A stretch of 64,000 nt of DNA, taken from positions 62,001-126,000 of the forward strand of contig JASGHM010000001.1 of NCBI GenBank assembly GCA_047602365.1. The letters are read 5' to 3'. The notes beneath the pieces are model-generated. The model saw only the letters and a program-made list of their open reading frames with translations, was not told where the DNA came from and did not search any database. Both the position numbers and the translations under genes were made by a program. Shown here piece after piece: positions 37,844-48,659 of this stretch. Within the stretch, counting starts at the first letter, position 1. Every line of letters begins with the position of its first letter. Source of the stretch: Piscinibacter sp047602365. Lineage in GTDB: Bacteria; Pseudomonadota; Gammaproteobacteria; Burkholderiales; Burkholderiaceae_C.

Positions 37844-38224
37844 TCAGGCACGGGGGGCGAGCGGCGCCGGCTCGTCCGCGACGAGGGGGAGCAGGTCCTC
37901 GAAGCGCCGGCGGCGGATCTTCAGGTCATGGAGCCGCCGGGCCGCGCCCATCAATTGCCGCTCGGCTTCCGACAGCAGGCGCTCGTCGGCGGCTTCCCTC
38001 GTGTCGCCGGCGAGGTCGTCATTGCCCGAGAGATGCGCGGCGCGGGCGGTGGCCTCTTCCAGCCGGCGGCGGACGCCCGCCGCTTCCAGGTCGATGGAGG
38101 CGATCGCCTCGTCGATCGCAGCGCGGACCAGCGCGAGGCGGGCGCGGTCTGTCGCCTCGTCGCGGTCGCCGGAGCGGAAGCGGGCGTGGCGTTCGGGGGA
38201 GCGGAAACGCGCGAACAGGGTCAA
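37844..38224 (-). CDS. Small helical protein of unknown function
   Basis: A 126-residue, highly charged protein with long predicted helices and coiled-coil character (for example VRRRLEEATARAAHLSG and ERQLMGAARRLHDLKIRRRR). No leader or membrane segment. It lies between ManC-like and a small membrane protein within the polysaccharide locus, all on the minus strand. I do not recognise the family; a regulatory or scaffolding role is possible. Confidence 0.55.
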   Translation of the reverse strand: MTLFARFRSPERHARFRSGDRDEATDRARLALVRAAIDEAIASIDLEAAGVRRRLEEATARAAHLSGNDDLAGDTREAADERLLSEAERQLMGAARRLHDLKIRRRRFEDLLPLVADEPAPLAPRA

Positions 38225-38322
38225 GGCCGGTGCCTCCGGAAAGCCGTCCGGCTATCCCCGGCCGGCTACCGGCATCCGTAGCAAGGCTCGTGCCCATTCA
38301 TGTGACGGTGGGGGACCCGACC

Positions 38323-38550
38323 TCAGCGGCGGCCGATCTTGCTCAGAACGGCCTGGAAGGCCTGCGCGAAAGGCTTCGGCGCGGCGTCCTCGCCGCTGTC
38401 GCGATAGGCGATCAGCACGGCGCCGCACAGCACGAGGAGACTGGTGACGACGGGGCCGGCGATCAGCGCCCAGAGAATGCCGTGCGGCCAGAGCATGACC
38501 GCGGTGGTCAGGCCGATGGCGATGGACGCAAGCATGAGGACGACGATCAT
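38323..38550 (-). CDS. Small two-helix membrane protein
   Basis: A 75-residue protein with two hydrophobic segments (MIVVLMLASIAIGLTTAVML and LWALIAGPVVTSLLVLCGAV) and a short charged tail. It would sit in the inner membrane. Function unknown; position suggests membership in the polysaccharide locus. Confidence 0.5.
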   Translation of the reverse strand: MIVVLMLASIAIGLTTAVMLWPHGILWALIAGPVVTSLLVLCGAVLIAYRDSGEDAAPKPFAQAFQAVLSKIGRR

Positions 38551-38791
38551 GGCATTCCGCTCATTTTTCAGCCGCTGAGCGGAGAGGCAGGCCCGCTGCG
38601 ACTGCTCCGGTCGCCCGGGGTGCGCGACCCCATGCCGGAGCGATTGGCTGTTCCGGACCGAACCGGCTGCGGCATGTTTCCCCCGCCATGCGAGGGGCAG
38701 CCTCTATGACATTTATCGGGGCGAAGGTTAAGGGCTCTTTAGTCAGATGCCGCAACGTCGGCGCATCCGGGGATCGAACGCGGGCAGCGTC

Positions 38792-39946
38792 TCAGTGTTC
38801 CGCCATGAGCCCGGCAATGTGGCCCTGGATGCGCGCGGCGAAGACCTCGGCCGAGAAGCGCCGGGCATGGGCGGCGATCCCGGCGGGATCGAGATCGAGC
38901 GTCTTCAGCCGCTCCACCGCATCGCGGATCGCCGCGACCGACTGGGTCTCGAAGAAGACGCCGGTGACGCCGTCCACCACCGTCTCGGTGGCGCCGCCCT
39001 TGCCATAGGCGACGACCGGCCGTCCCGAGGCCATGGCCTCGACCGGAACGATGCCGAAATCCTCCTCGCCGGGGAAGACGAGCGCCCGGCAGCGGGCATA
39101 ATGGTCCTTCAGAACGCTGAACGGCTGCGGCCCCATGACGGTGACGTTCGGGCGGGCGATCTTCCTCAGTTCGCCGAGCATCTCGCCGCCGCCGATGACG
39201 ATGAGCCTGTCGCCGCTCTCGTTGAACGCCTGCACCGCCAGTTCCGGCCGCTTGTAGCGCACCAGCTCGCCGGCCATGAGGTGAAAATCGCCGAGCTCGT
39301 CCGGCGGCAGCACGTCGAAGGCATCGACGTCGACGGGCGGGAAGATCACCTCGGCCTCGCGCCGGTAATAGCGGCGGATGCGGGTGGCGACCGTCTGCGA
39401 ATTGGCGATGAAATGATCGACCCGGCCCGCCGAGACCGCGTCCCAGTTGCGGATGTAGTGGGCGAGCAGCGGCATCAGGAGGCGCGTCAGCAGGCCGGAG
39501 CGGTCGCGATACTCGTGGAACATGTTCCAGATGTAGCGCATCGGCGAGTGGCAATAGCAGACGTGCAGCGAGCCGGGCGGCGGAATGATGCCCTTGGCCG
39601 GGCCGGATTCGGAGCTGATGATCAGGTCGTAGCCGCGCAGGTCCAGCTGTTCGAGGGCCAGCGGCATGAGCGGCAGATAGCGCTGGTAGAGCCTCGGCGC
39701 GAAGGGCAGGCGGTTGATGAAGCTCGTGGTGATCCGGTGCTTCTTCAGCGCCTCGGAGGTGCGCTCCGGCACCAGGACATGGGTGAAGATGTCGGCATCC
39801 GGATAGAGCCGGCAGAGCGCCTCGACGACCTTCTCGCCGCCGCGCATACCGACCAGCCAGTAATGGACGATGGCGACCTTCGGCGGGCGGTCCCCTGCGG
39901 CCGGCGGCGCTGCCGCGACGCCCGTCTCGCCGGTGCGCGCGAGCAT
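38792..39946 (-). CDS. Family 4 glycosyltransferase
   Basis: An intact 384-residue GT-B glycosyltransferase. The acceptor domain starts PPKVAIVHYWLVGMRGGEKV, with CYCHSPMRYIWNMFHEY, a signature of mannosyl- or rhamnosyl-type transferases. The donor domain has ELVRYKRPELAVQAF, VMGPQPFSVLKDHYARC and the E-x7-E block EEDFGIVPVEAMASGRPV. Soluble. It is separated by 30 bases from the ExoY-like gene upstream, so they are probably co-transcribed. It may add the second sugar after priming. Confidence 0.9.
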   Translation of the reverse strand: MLARTGETGVAAAPPAAGDRPPKVAIVHYWLVGMRGGEKVVEALCRLYPDADIFTHVLVPERTSEALKKHRITTSFINRLPFAPRLYQRYLPLMPLALEQLDLRGYDLIISSESGPAKGIIPPPGSLHVCYCHSPMRYIWNMFHEYRDRSGLLTRLLMPLLAHYIRNWDAVSAGRVDHFIANSQTVATRIRRYYRREAEVIFPPVDVDAFDVLPPDELGDFHLMAGELVRYKRPELAVQAFNESGDRLIVIGGGEMLGELRKIARPNVTVMGPQPFSVLKDHYARCRALVFPGEEDFGIVPVEAMASGRPVVAYGKGGATETVVDGVTGVFFETQSVAAIRDAVERLKTLDLDPAGIAAHARRFSAEVFAARIQGHIAGLMAEH

Positions 39947-39976
39947 GGGATCAGCCCTCCCGGCGCGCCGGCCGGC

Positions 39977-40669
39977 TCATCGGCTGCCGCGCTGCATCAG
40001 CACGGCGGGGATGGTCTTGACGATGATCTCGGCGTCCAGCCACAGGGTCCATTCGCTGGCATAGCGGCTGTCGAGCGCGACGCGGCCCTGATAGCTCATG
40101 TCGCTGCGCCCGCTCACCTGCCAGAGGCCGGTGAGGCCCGGCGGCACCGAGAAGCAATGGGCGAAGTTCTCGCCATAGCGCTGGATCTCGTCCGGCACGA
40201 TGGGGCGGGGCCCGACGATGCTCATCTGGCCGACCAGGATGTTAATCAGCTGCGGCAGCTCGTCGAGGCTGGTCTTGCGCAGGAAGGCGCCGAGCCGGGT
40301 GATCCGCGGGTCGCGCGCCAGCTTCTGGTGCTCCGCCCATTCGGCGCGCGCCTGCGCCGAATGTTCGAGATGGTGGCGCAGCGCCTCGTCGGCGTTGAGC
40401 ACCATGGAGCGGAACTTGAGGCAGCGGAACGGCCGGCCGTTCTTGCCGATGCGCGTCTGGGCGAAGATCGCCGGGCCGCCGTCCGAGAGGCGGATGGCGA
40501 TGGCGATGCCGATCAGCAGCGGCCAGAGCATGGCGAGCGCGACCACCGCGCCGAGGAAATCGACGACGCCCTTGCAGCCGACGCAGGCGAGATCGAAGAG
40601 GGCGGGGGTGCCGGCCCGGCCGGCCGGGAATGCCAGAGCCATTTCTTGAGTCGGCAGCGTTTTCGCCAT
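39977..40669 (-). CDS. ExoY/WcaJ-type undecaprenyl-phosphate sugar-phosphate transferase (priming enzyme)
   Basis: An intact 230-residue priming transferase. One N-terminal membrane helix (VDFLGAVVALAMLWPLLIGI) is followed by KFRSMVLNADEAL, LRKTSLDELPQLINILVGQM, GPRPIVPDE and PPGLTGLWQVSGRSDMSY. This is the complete catalytic signature of the bacterial sugar transferase family. It transfers hexose-1-phosphate to undecaprenyl phosphate to start each repeat unit. Its length matches Sinorhizobium ExoY. The long AT-richer region upstream (40670-41353) is probably its promoter region. Confidence 0.93.
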   Translation of the reverse strand: MAKTLPTQEMALAFPAGRAGTPALFDLACVGCKGVVDFLGAVVALAMLWPLLIGIAIAIRLSDGGPAIFAQTRIGKNGRPFRCLKFRSMVLNADEALRHHLEHSAQARAEWAEHQKLARDPRITRLGAFLRKTSLDELPQLINILVGQMSIVGPRPIVPDEIQRYGENFAHCFSVPPGLTGLWQVSGRSDMSYQGRVALDSRYASEWTLWLDAEIIVKTIPAVLMQRGSR

Positions 40670-41353
40670 GGAACGCGGTCCCTCAGAGTGCTGGTTTACG
40701 CAGTGTTAACCAGATTGCTGCAGTGCATCAACTGCTCATTGGCGCTGTTGCACAATATTACTCGTCATTGGAGCGTCATCTGTCGGTTTGGCACAAAATT
40801 GTTCATCGCATCGCGGATGTGCTTGAGCGCTCTAGCAGTCATCGAGACGTCATCGCGGAAGCCTAGAGCATTCGGCAGAATTTTCGACGGAATGACTGGA
40901 CGGAAGCAGGCTTCAGGCCCGCGGCCCTTCCGTGGCGCGGCCGACGGCCGCGTTTCGGCGCGGCAGGTTCGCAGGCGGCTGGCGCGAGCCGGCCGACTTA
41001 AGCCGGCGCCGGCAGGTGGCCGCCGGGCATCACGGGAAAGTCAGAGCCGGCAAGGCTTTCCGGCGAGGACCGAGCCGATGGTTGGCATGGGGATTGCTGG
41101 TCTTTCGATGCGGCTCACGATTGTCTCCCGAGGCTCAGGCGGCGCCATGTCCAGGCATCGGCGCGACGGGAAACCCTGGCCGCTCACCGGCATCCAGCGG
41201 TTCCTCCATTTGCGATCGTCCGGCGCGGGCCGCGCCGGAAGGTCCTGCGGGGCGGCAGGCCTCCAACAAGAAGACGGCGGGATGATCTTGGCGTCATCTG
41301 GCCGAGGGGCGGCAACTTCCCGGAGGTGGACGGATTGGCTGTGAGGATGGATC
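40670..41353. promoter_or_regulatory. Long divergent intergenic region of the polysaccharide locus
   Basis: This 684-base gap separates the minus-strand ExoY-like gene from a plus-strand glycosyltransferase. The part from 40690 to 40880 is markedly AT-richer than the genome around it, with motifs such as TTGCACAATATTAC and GGCACAAAATTG, as expected for promoters. No credible gene was found here. Confidence 0.5.
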
Positions 41354-42444
41354 ATGACCAAGGTTTTCGGTGCTGCTGGCGACGTATAACGGCGCGCGCT
41401 TCATCGGGGAGCAGCTCGAGAGCATCCGCCGGCAGACCCTCACGCCCTGTGAATTGTGGGTGGCCGACGACGGATCGGGCGACGAGACCCTGCGGATCGT
41501 CTCGCAATTCGCCGCGCGCGCCGGCTTTCCTGTCCGGATCCGCGCTCAATACCACAGCTGGCGAGGGCCAGTCCGACAACGTGCTCAATGCCGCGCCGCT
41601 CTGCGAGGGCGAGGTCATCGCCTTCTGCGACCAGGACGACATCTGGCATCCGGAGAAGCTGCAGCGCTGCGTCGAGGCGCTGGCGGCGGAGGATGCGCTG
41701 CTCTGCGTCCACAGCGCGCACTCCTGATCGACGCGGAGGGCCGGCTATCTCGGCTATCTCGCGCAGGGCATCCGCGGCCGGCGGACATTCGCGCCGCTGG
41801 AGCTGCCGCCCTGGGCCGGCTTCCTCGGCATGACGCAGGTGTTCCGACGCGACCTCCTGACGTGGATCGAGGCTCGCCGCCGCGGCCCGGATGTCGAGGG
41901 GGCCGGCGGTCCGCTCGGTCACGACGCCTGGGTGTCGTTCCTCGCCCAGAGCCTCGGCCGCGTGGTGACGCTGGCGCAGCCGCTGGCGAGCCATCGCCGC
42001 CATGGCGACCAGGTCTCCGGTCATCCCGCCTCGATGCTCTGGCGGCGCCCCCGCGGCCATGCCTTGCGCGCCGGCGACCTTCTGGAGCGCCGCCGCGCCA
42101 TCGCCCTGCATCGCGCGCAGCTGCTCGGCGCTCTCGCCGAGGAGCGGCCGAACCGCCCGCTGGCGGCGCAGGCGCGCATCGCCGCGGTCTACTGGCGCCG
42201 GCTCGGCGACATCCACGGCCTCCGGGCCCATGTCTATCGCGGCTCGACCTTCGCGGAACGGCGCGCGGCGCTCAACCGGCTCCTGTCGCTCGGCACCTAT
42301 CGGGGCGAGCGGGCGGGGGAGTTCACGCAAGGCACGCTCGCCCGCGACCTGACGCTCGGGCTCTGCCAGTTGCCGTTCGGCGGGCCGGTGAGCGATCGGC
42401 CGGGCCCTGCGGGGCCGCGCTACGGCCTGCGCGACGGCGTGTGA
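41354..42444 (+). CDS. Family 2 glycosyltransferase, frame breaks in the first third
   Basis: Begins (after a break a few codons in) LLATYNGARFIGEQLESIRR with LWVADDGSGDETLRIV, then VIAFCDQDDIWHPEKLQRC, the metal-binding D-x-D region, and later AGFLGMTQVFRRDLLTWIEA. These are typical of rhamnosyltransferase-like GT2 enzymes. Frame changes occur near 41365, 41560 and 41720-41760; the last 200 residues (41830-42444) are continuous. About 355 residues in total. It probably adds a deoxysugar; donor not certain. Confidence 0.8.
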
Positions 42445-42447
42445 GCC

Positions 42448-43504
42448 TTACGCGCCCTTCTGCGCCGAGCGGTAGACGTCCAGCGTCTCGCCGGGCGACG
42501 CGGTCGATGGTGAGATGGGCGATGTTGGTCTGGCTCTTCGCCCGCCAGGCATCGAGCTCGGCCCGGTCGGCGACCAGCGGCATCAGCGCCCGCGACAGGC
42601 TGTCGGGATCGCGCGGCGGCGCGGATGCCGGCCTCGCCGTTCTCCAGAAGCTGCGGGATGCCGTCGACCGCCGTGCCGATCACCGCGCAGCCGGCCTCGC
42701 GCGCCTCGGAGAGCACCAGCGGGGCGGGGTCGGCGTGGGAGGGCAGCACAAGATGTCGGCGCCGGCCATCCATTCGAAGGGATTGTCCTGCGCCGGCGAA
42801 CGTCACGGCGGGGGCGCAGGCCAGTGGCCGGCCATGTCCCGGTAGGTGGGGTGAAAACAGGCCTTTTTCGACGACATAGCCCGCGCGCGTGGGAAACCGG
42901 GCATGGACGGCGCCGAAGGCGTTGATCAGGTCGGGCAGGCCCTTGCGCGGATGCTGGCCGCCGACGAACAGCACGGAGGGGCGGCCGAGGTCGCGCGGCG
43001 TGCGGCTGCGGCCGGCGAAGCGCGCCGAGCCGATGGTGCCGTTCAGCACCACGCTGAGCTTCTTTGCGGCAATGCCGCGCTTCTGCATGGAATCGCGCAC
43101 GGCGGAGCTCACCGCGATGACCCGGTTGCCGAGCCCCATCAGGATGGCGCTGCGCTCGAACTCGTTGTGGACGGTGGTGACGAGCGGCACGCGGGCGAGC
43201 CGGCAGACCGGCCAGGCGAGAACCGCGCTGGTCATCATGTGGGCATGGACGACGTCCGGCTTCCACGTGCGGACAAGGCGGCGGAGCGCCAGCACGGACC
43301 TCGCCAGCGACACCGCCTGCCGGCGATGCGGGATCGGCGCGGGAGGCGATGCCGTGGCTCGCCAGCAGGTCGTCGAAATCGCCGCCCTCGCTCGCCACCA
43401 TCACGTCGTTGCCGAGCGCGCGCTGGGCGCAGGCGAGATCGACCGCGGCATGGACGTGGCCGTTCAGGCCGGCGGGTGTGGTTGAGGAGATGCAGGATGC
43501 GCAT
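42448..43504 (-). CDS. Family 4-like glycosyltransferase, several frame breaks
   Basis: Starts MRILHLLNHTRR at 43504. It then gives VMVASEGGDFDDLLASHGIA, VRTWKPDVVHAHMMTSAVLA, VPLVTTVHNEFERSAILMGL, LSVVLNGTIGSARF, PSVLFVGGQHPRKGLPDLI and AREAGCAVIGTAVDGIPQLL, then ends TLDVYRSAQKGA. Collinear GT-B features support one gene of about 345 residues. Breaks occur near 43335-43480, 42845-42760 and 42500-42640. It lies five bases after the ExoP-like gene. Confidence 0.8.
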
Positions 43505-43509
43505 GGGCG

Positions 43510-45218
43510 TCATCCCGCCCGCCCGCGCGCCGCCGTGCCGTTCAGCACGGCGCCGATGACATTGGCGCCGACCGCCCGGAGGGCGCGGGTCGCCTGCGTC
43601 ACCTCGTCGATGGTGGAGCGGCCGGCGGCGACGACCACCACCACGGCATCGGCATGGCGGGCGATGGCGCCGGCATCGGCGCAATCCTCCATCGGCGGCA
43701 GGTCGACCAGCACGTCGCCGCGCACCCGGACGAGTTCCAGCAGCCGGCCGACCTTGCGCTCGCCGAAATCGACATAGGCCCCGTCCGGCGCATCGTGCGA
43801 GCGGGCCGGCAGCAGCGCCACGCCGTCGAGATCGACGAAGGAAATGGCGTTGACCGGCGTGTTGCTGGTCAGCACCCCGACGAGCGAACTCGCCGCCAGC
43901 GGCTCGATGCCGGCGAGGGTGCGGCGCGCGCCGTGGATGTCGGCGTCGATCACCGTCACCTGCCGGCCCATGCGCTGGGTGAGGCGGGCGAGATTCATCG
44001 CGATCAGGCTGCAGCCGGCATCCGGCGTCCAGGAGACGAAGGCGATGATGTGGTTGTCGGTTCCCGGGTCCGGCGGGCAGGCGAGCTTGATCGAGGTCCT
44101 CAGATTGGCGATGGCCGAGGCGAAGGCGCTGGCCGGCTGGTAGGCGACCAGATTGTCCATCTCGGACGCCTCGCGCCGCGTCAGGCCGTTCCAGTCGCCG
44201 GCGGCGGGAATGGCGGCGAGGCAGGCAAGGCCGGTCTCGCTGGTGACCGCCTCGGCGGTGCGCAGGCGCCGGTCGACCATGCTGGCGACGGCGGCGGCGA
44301 ACAGGCCGGTCATCAGGCCGAGCGCGCCGCCGAGCGCGAGGATCAGCGCCGGGCGCGGCGCCGAGGGGCTGAGCGGCTTCAGCGCCGCGCCGATGATGCG
44401 GGCGTCGGCATCGGGGATCAGGCCCTTGCGGGATGGCGCCGGCCTTCACCGCCGCCTCGGCGGCGCGCGCCTGCGCGACGAGGCCGTCGACGCGGCCCTG
44501 CACGAATTCCGAGCCGGCGCGGGCCGCCTCCGCCTTGAAGGCGACCGACTGCATCAGATAGGCCGAGGCCGCGGCATTGGCGACGCGCGCCACCAGATCG
44601 GCGTCGGACGAGCCATAGGCGATCTCGATGACATAGGACTGGCCGACGCGGCGCGCCGAGATGCGGTTCGCGAAGGCGTTGAAGCCGATTGCCGGATATC
44701 CCCGGCGCTCGGGCCGGCGGGCGCCGGGCCCGGCGGCTGGCGCCGCAGCCCCACCGTGCCGAGCGGATCGCTCACCAGGCCGGCGGCGGCGGCGATGGCG
44801 CGGCGCACGAGGCCCGGCGGGCCGGGCGCCAGTTTCGGGATGGCTCGCCAGGTCGAGGCTGTCGAAGACGAGGGCCAGCAGGCGCTCGGAGCGGATCACC
44901 TGCAGCTCGCTGTCGGCGCGGTTGAGGTCGAGGCCGGGCGGCGAGGCGACCTCGCGGCCCGGCACCGCCACCTGCCGGCGCGGTTCCGAGGAGAATGGTC
45001 GCGGCGGCCGTGTAGGTGGCGGGCGTCATGCGGACATAGGCGAAGGCGGCGGCGAGGCAGGCCAGCGTCCAGAGCGCCAGCTTCAGGCGGTGCAGCCTCA
45101 CGGAGGCGAGGACGGCGCGCAGCAGCGCCACCGGCCCGTCTTCGGGACGTTCCTCCGGGATCTCGTGGACGGGCCAGATGTTGATCGGCCGGCTGTCGGG
45201 TCCGCCGCTCGCGTCCAT
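43510..45218 (-). CDS. ExoP/Wzz-like chain-length protein with P-loop kinase-like domain lacking Walker A Lys, frame breaks in the N-terminal half
   Basis: Polysaccharide co-polymerase with fused tyrosine-autokinase-like domain. The N-terminus has a membrane helix (LKLALWTLACLAAAFAYV); the periplasmic part includes GLDLNRADSELQVIRSERLL and SYVIEIAYGSSDADLVARVA. A second hydrophobic segment leads into the cytoplasmic domain, intact from 44313. There the Walker A region reads SWTPDAGCSLIAMNLA, where bacterial tyrosine kinases have P-G-E-G-K-S-T; the essential Lys is Cys. Walker A' VTVIDADIHGARR and Walker B DVLVDLPPM remain. No C-terminal Tyr cluster is present (end NGTAARGRAG). Kinase activity is therefore unlikely; it may act as a structural chain-length regulator. 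Confidence 0.8.
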
Positions 45219-45220
45219 CG

Positions 45221-46114
45221 TCAGCTCCCTGCTCTCGGTTGGATCTCGGCGGCGCGCTCGGGCTCGATGCGGCCGCGCAGCATGTCGGTGAGGGCCAGCA
45301 CATTGCCCCGCAACCGGCCGCGCCGGTCGACGAAGGGCTCGGGCCAGGGGGCCCTCGCGACATTGCTGGCGATGTTGCCGAAGATGTGGCGGCGACCTCG
45401 TGCTCGCCGTCATCGTGCCTTTGCGCAGCATGTAGACCGGATTGACGATCTGCGAATAGCCGAGGCGGTCACCGGCGACGCGGCCGCCCTTGACCCCCAT
45501 GTGCACGCCCCGCGCCGCCGCGCGATTTGACGAACCGGCCACCGCGCTTGGCCAAGCGCCGCGGCGAAGTCGCGGTCCTCCAGCCAGCCATAGAGCACCA
45601 GCCGCTGGTCGAAGCGCAGTCGGGCCGATCGCCGAGGCGCGGAAGGCCATGTTGCAGCCATAGGGGCTGTAGGGCTCGAGCTCGAGCCAGTCGCGCGGCC
45701 CGCCGGCGGCGGTCTCGACGATGTGCACGGCTTCTTCGAAACTGATGCCCGGGCCCTTGATGCCGTCCGCGAGAACGTGGCCGGTGAAGCCGACGATGTC
45801 CGGCTGCGTCGCGGAAGGCTTCGCGCGGCGGCGGCGAGCCAGTCGGGATCGGCGACGAAGTCGTCGTCGAAGAAGGCGACGATCTCGGTGCCTCGGGCGG
45901 CAGGGCGGCCAGCGCGGTGTTGCGCTGCGCCGGCAGGCCGGTCGGGCCGGTGATCACCGTGACATCCGGGAAGGGCCGCGAGGTCGCCGCGCATCCGTCC
46001 GGCTTCGACGCAGGAGACGATGATCGGGCGTGGGGCTTCAGCGTCTGCGTGGCGACGAGATGGCGGACGGTGTGGCTGACCACCTCCGGCCGTCCGAGGG
46101 TCGGCGATTACCAC
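45221..46114 (-). CDS. Family 2 glycosyltransferase, frame breaks
   Basis: Reconstructed start GTG at 46114 (VVIADPR...VVSHTVRHLVATQTLKP) overlapping the previous stop. Core blocks: PRPIIVSCVEAGRM, TGPTGLPAQRNTALAALP, then a D-D-D metal-binding motif in the shifted frame, and WLELEPYSPYGCNMAFRAS. The end MLRGRIEPERAAEIQP stops at 45221, two bases before the ExoP-like start. About 290 residues. These features match inverting GT2 enzymes that pass a sugar to a lipid-linked intermediate. Exact start uncertain. Confidence 0.7.
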
Positions 46115-47263
46115 GGCGATCCCGGTTCCGCCGCGGGCGGTCGGTTTCGCCGGCGCGGGACCCGCGCGCCGGCGCGTGCGAGCAGGTCGAAATAGCCGGC
46201 GGCGGTGCGCGCCCAGGAGAACATCTTCACCTGTTCGCGTCCCCTGGCGGCGAGTTCGCGGCCGAGCGTCTCGGCGTTCCGGCGCAGCGCGCGGATATGC
46301 TGCGATCCAGCCGGCGGGATCGTCGGGCGAGGCCAGCAGCGCGGCGTCGCCGCAGACTTCCGGCATGCTCGCGCGGTCGGACGACGACGACCGGGCAGCC
46401 GCGCGCCATGGCCTCGACGATCGGCAGGCCGAAGCCCTCGGTCCAGGACGGGAAGGCGAGGCAGAGCGCCCGGTCCAGCAGATGCCGCGAGGTCGTGGTC
46501 GCTGACGCCGGCCGATCACCGAGACATTGGGCGCGGCGAGGATGGTCTCGGGCGCGAAGATGCCGGCATCGCCGCCGGCGATCACCACATCGCAGGCCCG
46601 ATCTCCGCGAGCGCCGGGGCGATCGCGATGAGCAGCTGGAGGTTCTTGTGGCGCGCCCGCGAGCCGATGGCGAGGACGAAGCGGCGGCGCCGCGGCATCG
46701 AGCCTTGCCAGCACGTCGCGGGCGACGTTGGCGTGCGTCGGTGTCCCAGAGCAGGGCGTGCTCGTGGCCGTTGGGCAGGACCGCGATATCAGCGGCATCG
46801 ATGCCGAGATGGCGGGCGATCTGCCGGGCCGAGGCCTGCGACACCGTGGTGATACGCGCCGCACGGCGGGCGATGAGCGGCTGGCAGCGTGCGATAGGCG
46901 GTGCGGAACGCGCGGCCATAGCTTTCCGGCGCGGTGAAGACATTGGCGTCGTGGATGCAGACGATCTGGTCGGCTTTCGCCGCCGGCCCGGTATTGCAGA
47001 GGTTGAGCAGGCGCCCCGGCCATCGCGCCGGCAGGACCAGCTGCTCCCAGGCATGGCCGGCGAGCGGGCCGATCCCGGTCAGCGGCAGCGCCGCGAAGCC
47101 CGGATCGGGCGTATCCTTCGGCGCGACGAGGGGAATGGCGGCGCCGGCCTCCCCGAGCGCCTTGTCGAGCGCCGAGACGACGTTCAGCGCATAGCGCTGC
47201 ACGCCGGTGACCGGCTGGTTCAGGAAGCGGCCGTTGATGCGCGAAGCCGTCGGTGCCGCTCAT
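46108..47263 (-). CDS. Family 4 glycosyltransferase, frame breaks
   Basis: Starts MSGTDGF at 47263 inside the ATGA overlap with the polymerase gene. After one break it reads QRYALNVVSALDKALGEAG, PLAGHAWEQLVLPARWPGRL and CIHDANVFTAPESYGRAFRT. It continues in other frames with ADIAVLPNGHEHALLWDTDA, then FPSWTEGFGLPIVEAMARGC, where E-x7-E is intact. The end is GYFDLLARAGARVPRRR, stop at 46108. About 380 residues. GT4 enzymes with this N-terminus are frequent in exopolysaccharide loci. Confidence 0.8.
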
Positions 47264-48655
47264 GCACGCGCCTCCCGGAGCCGCGCCGCGGGATCGGCGG
47301 CGCGTTCGGGCTCGGCGGAGGCAATGCCTGCCAGCACGTAGAAGAACAGGCCCTGGTCGATGACCGGGCTGACCAGCAAGTCGCCGAGGATCAGGCCGAA
47401 ACAGGCATTGCGGGCGGCAAGCCGCACGTCGGAAGGAAAGCTGCGCGGGGCGCCGCGCCGGCGCATGAAGGCGGTGAGGGCGAAGACGCCGTAGAACAGC
47501 ATGCCGGGCAGACCGACATTGGAGAGGAGCGCCAGCAGGAAGCTCGAGGCCCGAACGGTCCCGAGGCCGACGCCGATGCCCCAGGTGTCGAGGAAGTTCT
47601 GGAAAGCGACCGCGTTCCAGGAACTGCGCTCGATGCCGGAATCCGAACTGGATTTGTCGAGGATCGCGAGGTTCGACGTAGTCGTAGAGCGTGGTCGAGA
47701 GCGTGCGGTCGGTCAGCACGATCAGTGCCGCGATGACCACCAGTGGCGGCGCCAGCAGCACTGCCAGCGCGGCGTAGCGCCCGCCGCCCGAGGTGCCGCA
47801 GCGCGCCAGCGCCGTGCCATAGAGGATGAGGAGGATTACCGGCGCGCCGACGAGGCCGGTGGACGAGGTCGACAGGACCAGCAGCACCAGCGAGACGAGC
47901 GCCAGCGGGCCGGTCCAGAGCGGCCTGTAGGCGGCGAGCCAGAGCGTGCCGGTAAAGCCGAGCACGCCGAGGGTGGAGCGCGCGAAGGAGGACGCCTCGG
48001 TGAACGAGCCGACGATGCGCTTCATGCCGCTGATCTCGACATCGGTGTGCAGCGTGTACTGGGCGTTGCGCATGAAGCCCATCAGGTCCTGCGTGCCTGT
48101 CGCATAGGTGCCGAGGTCGAGGAAGGCGAAAGCGACATTGCCGACGCAGAAGGCGATGAGGCCGCCGAGCACCGCGCGGAAACCGGCCGCGGTGGAGGCG
48201 ACCGCCACCGTCATGGCGAAGCAGAGGAGATTGGCGATGAGATAGACGCTCTGCGTGAGATTGCTGGAGACCGGCCCCAGCGGCACGGTGGAGCCGGTAT
48301 CGTCGAAGGCGGAGGTACCGAGCGGGATGATCTGCGTCGTGCCGGCGAGCACCCGGGGCAGGAAGAAGGCGCTGACGAGGCCATAGGCGACGAGGCAGGC
48401 GAGCCAGAAGCCCGGCTGACCCGGATGCAGCGCCCTCAATGTCGCCAGCGCCTCGCGCCGGCGGGTGAGGGCGGCGACCGCCACGAAGCCGAGGAAGACG
48501 TGGCCGGGCTGGATATTGGCCGAGCCGATGATGAGGGCGGCGGCCGAGCCGAACAGCCCCGCCGCGACCAGCGTCGCGGCGGTGGCCCGATAGCCGAGCA
48601 TCAGGCAGATCAGGCCGACCACCAGGGTCGCGAGGCCGATCGGCTCGAGGCTCAT
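47260..48655 (-). CDS. O-antigen/exopolysaccharide polymerase (Wzy/ExoQ-like), frame break
   Basis: An integral membrane protein of about 465 residues with 10 to 12 predicted helices (for example PIGLATLVVGLICLMLG, HVFLGFVAVAALT and LALVSLVLLVLSTSSTGLVG). The first 330 residues are in one frame, ending near 47670. After a break of a few bases the C-terminus continues (LALLSNVGLPGMLFYGVFAL, GDLLVSPVIDQGLFFYVLAG) to a stop at 47260. The S-T-S-S-T-G motif after a helix is typical for this family. It would join repeat units in the periplasm. Stop and next start overlap as ATGA. Confidence 0.85.
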
Positions 48656-48659
48656 GGCG

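Noticed and set aside
40630..40866. A 78-codon open frame in the AT-richer gap upstream of the ExoY-like gene
   Set aside because: It overlaps the ExoY-like N-terminus, has no ribosome binding site and shows no protein-like features; the region is better read as promoter DNA.
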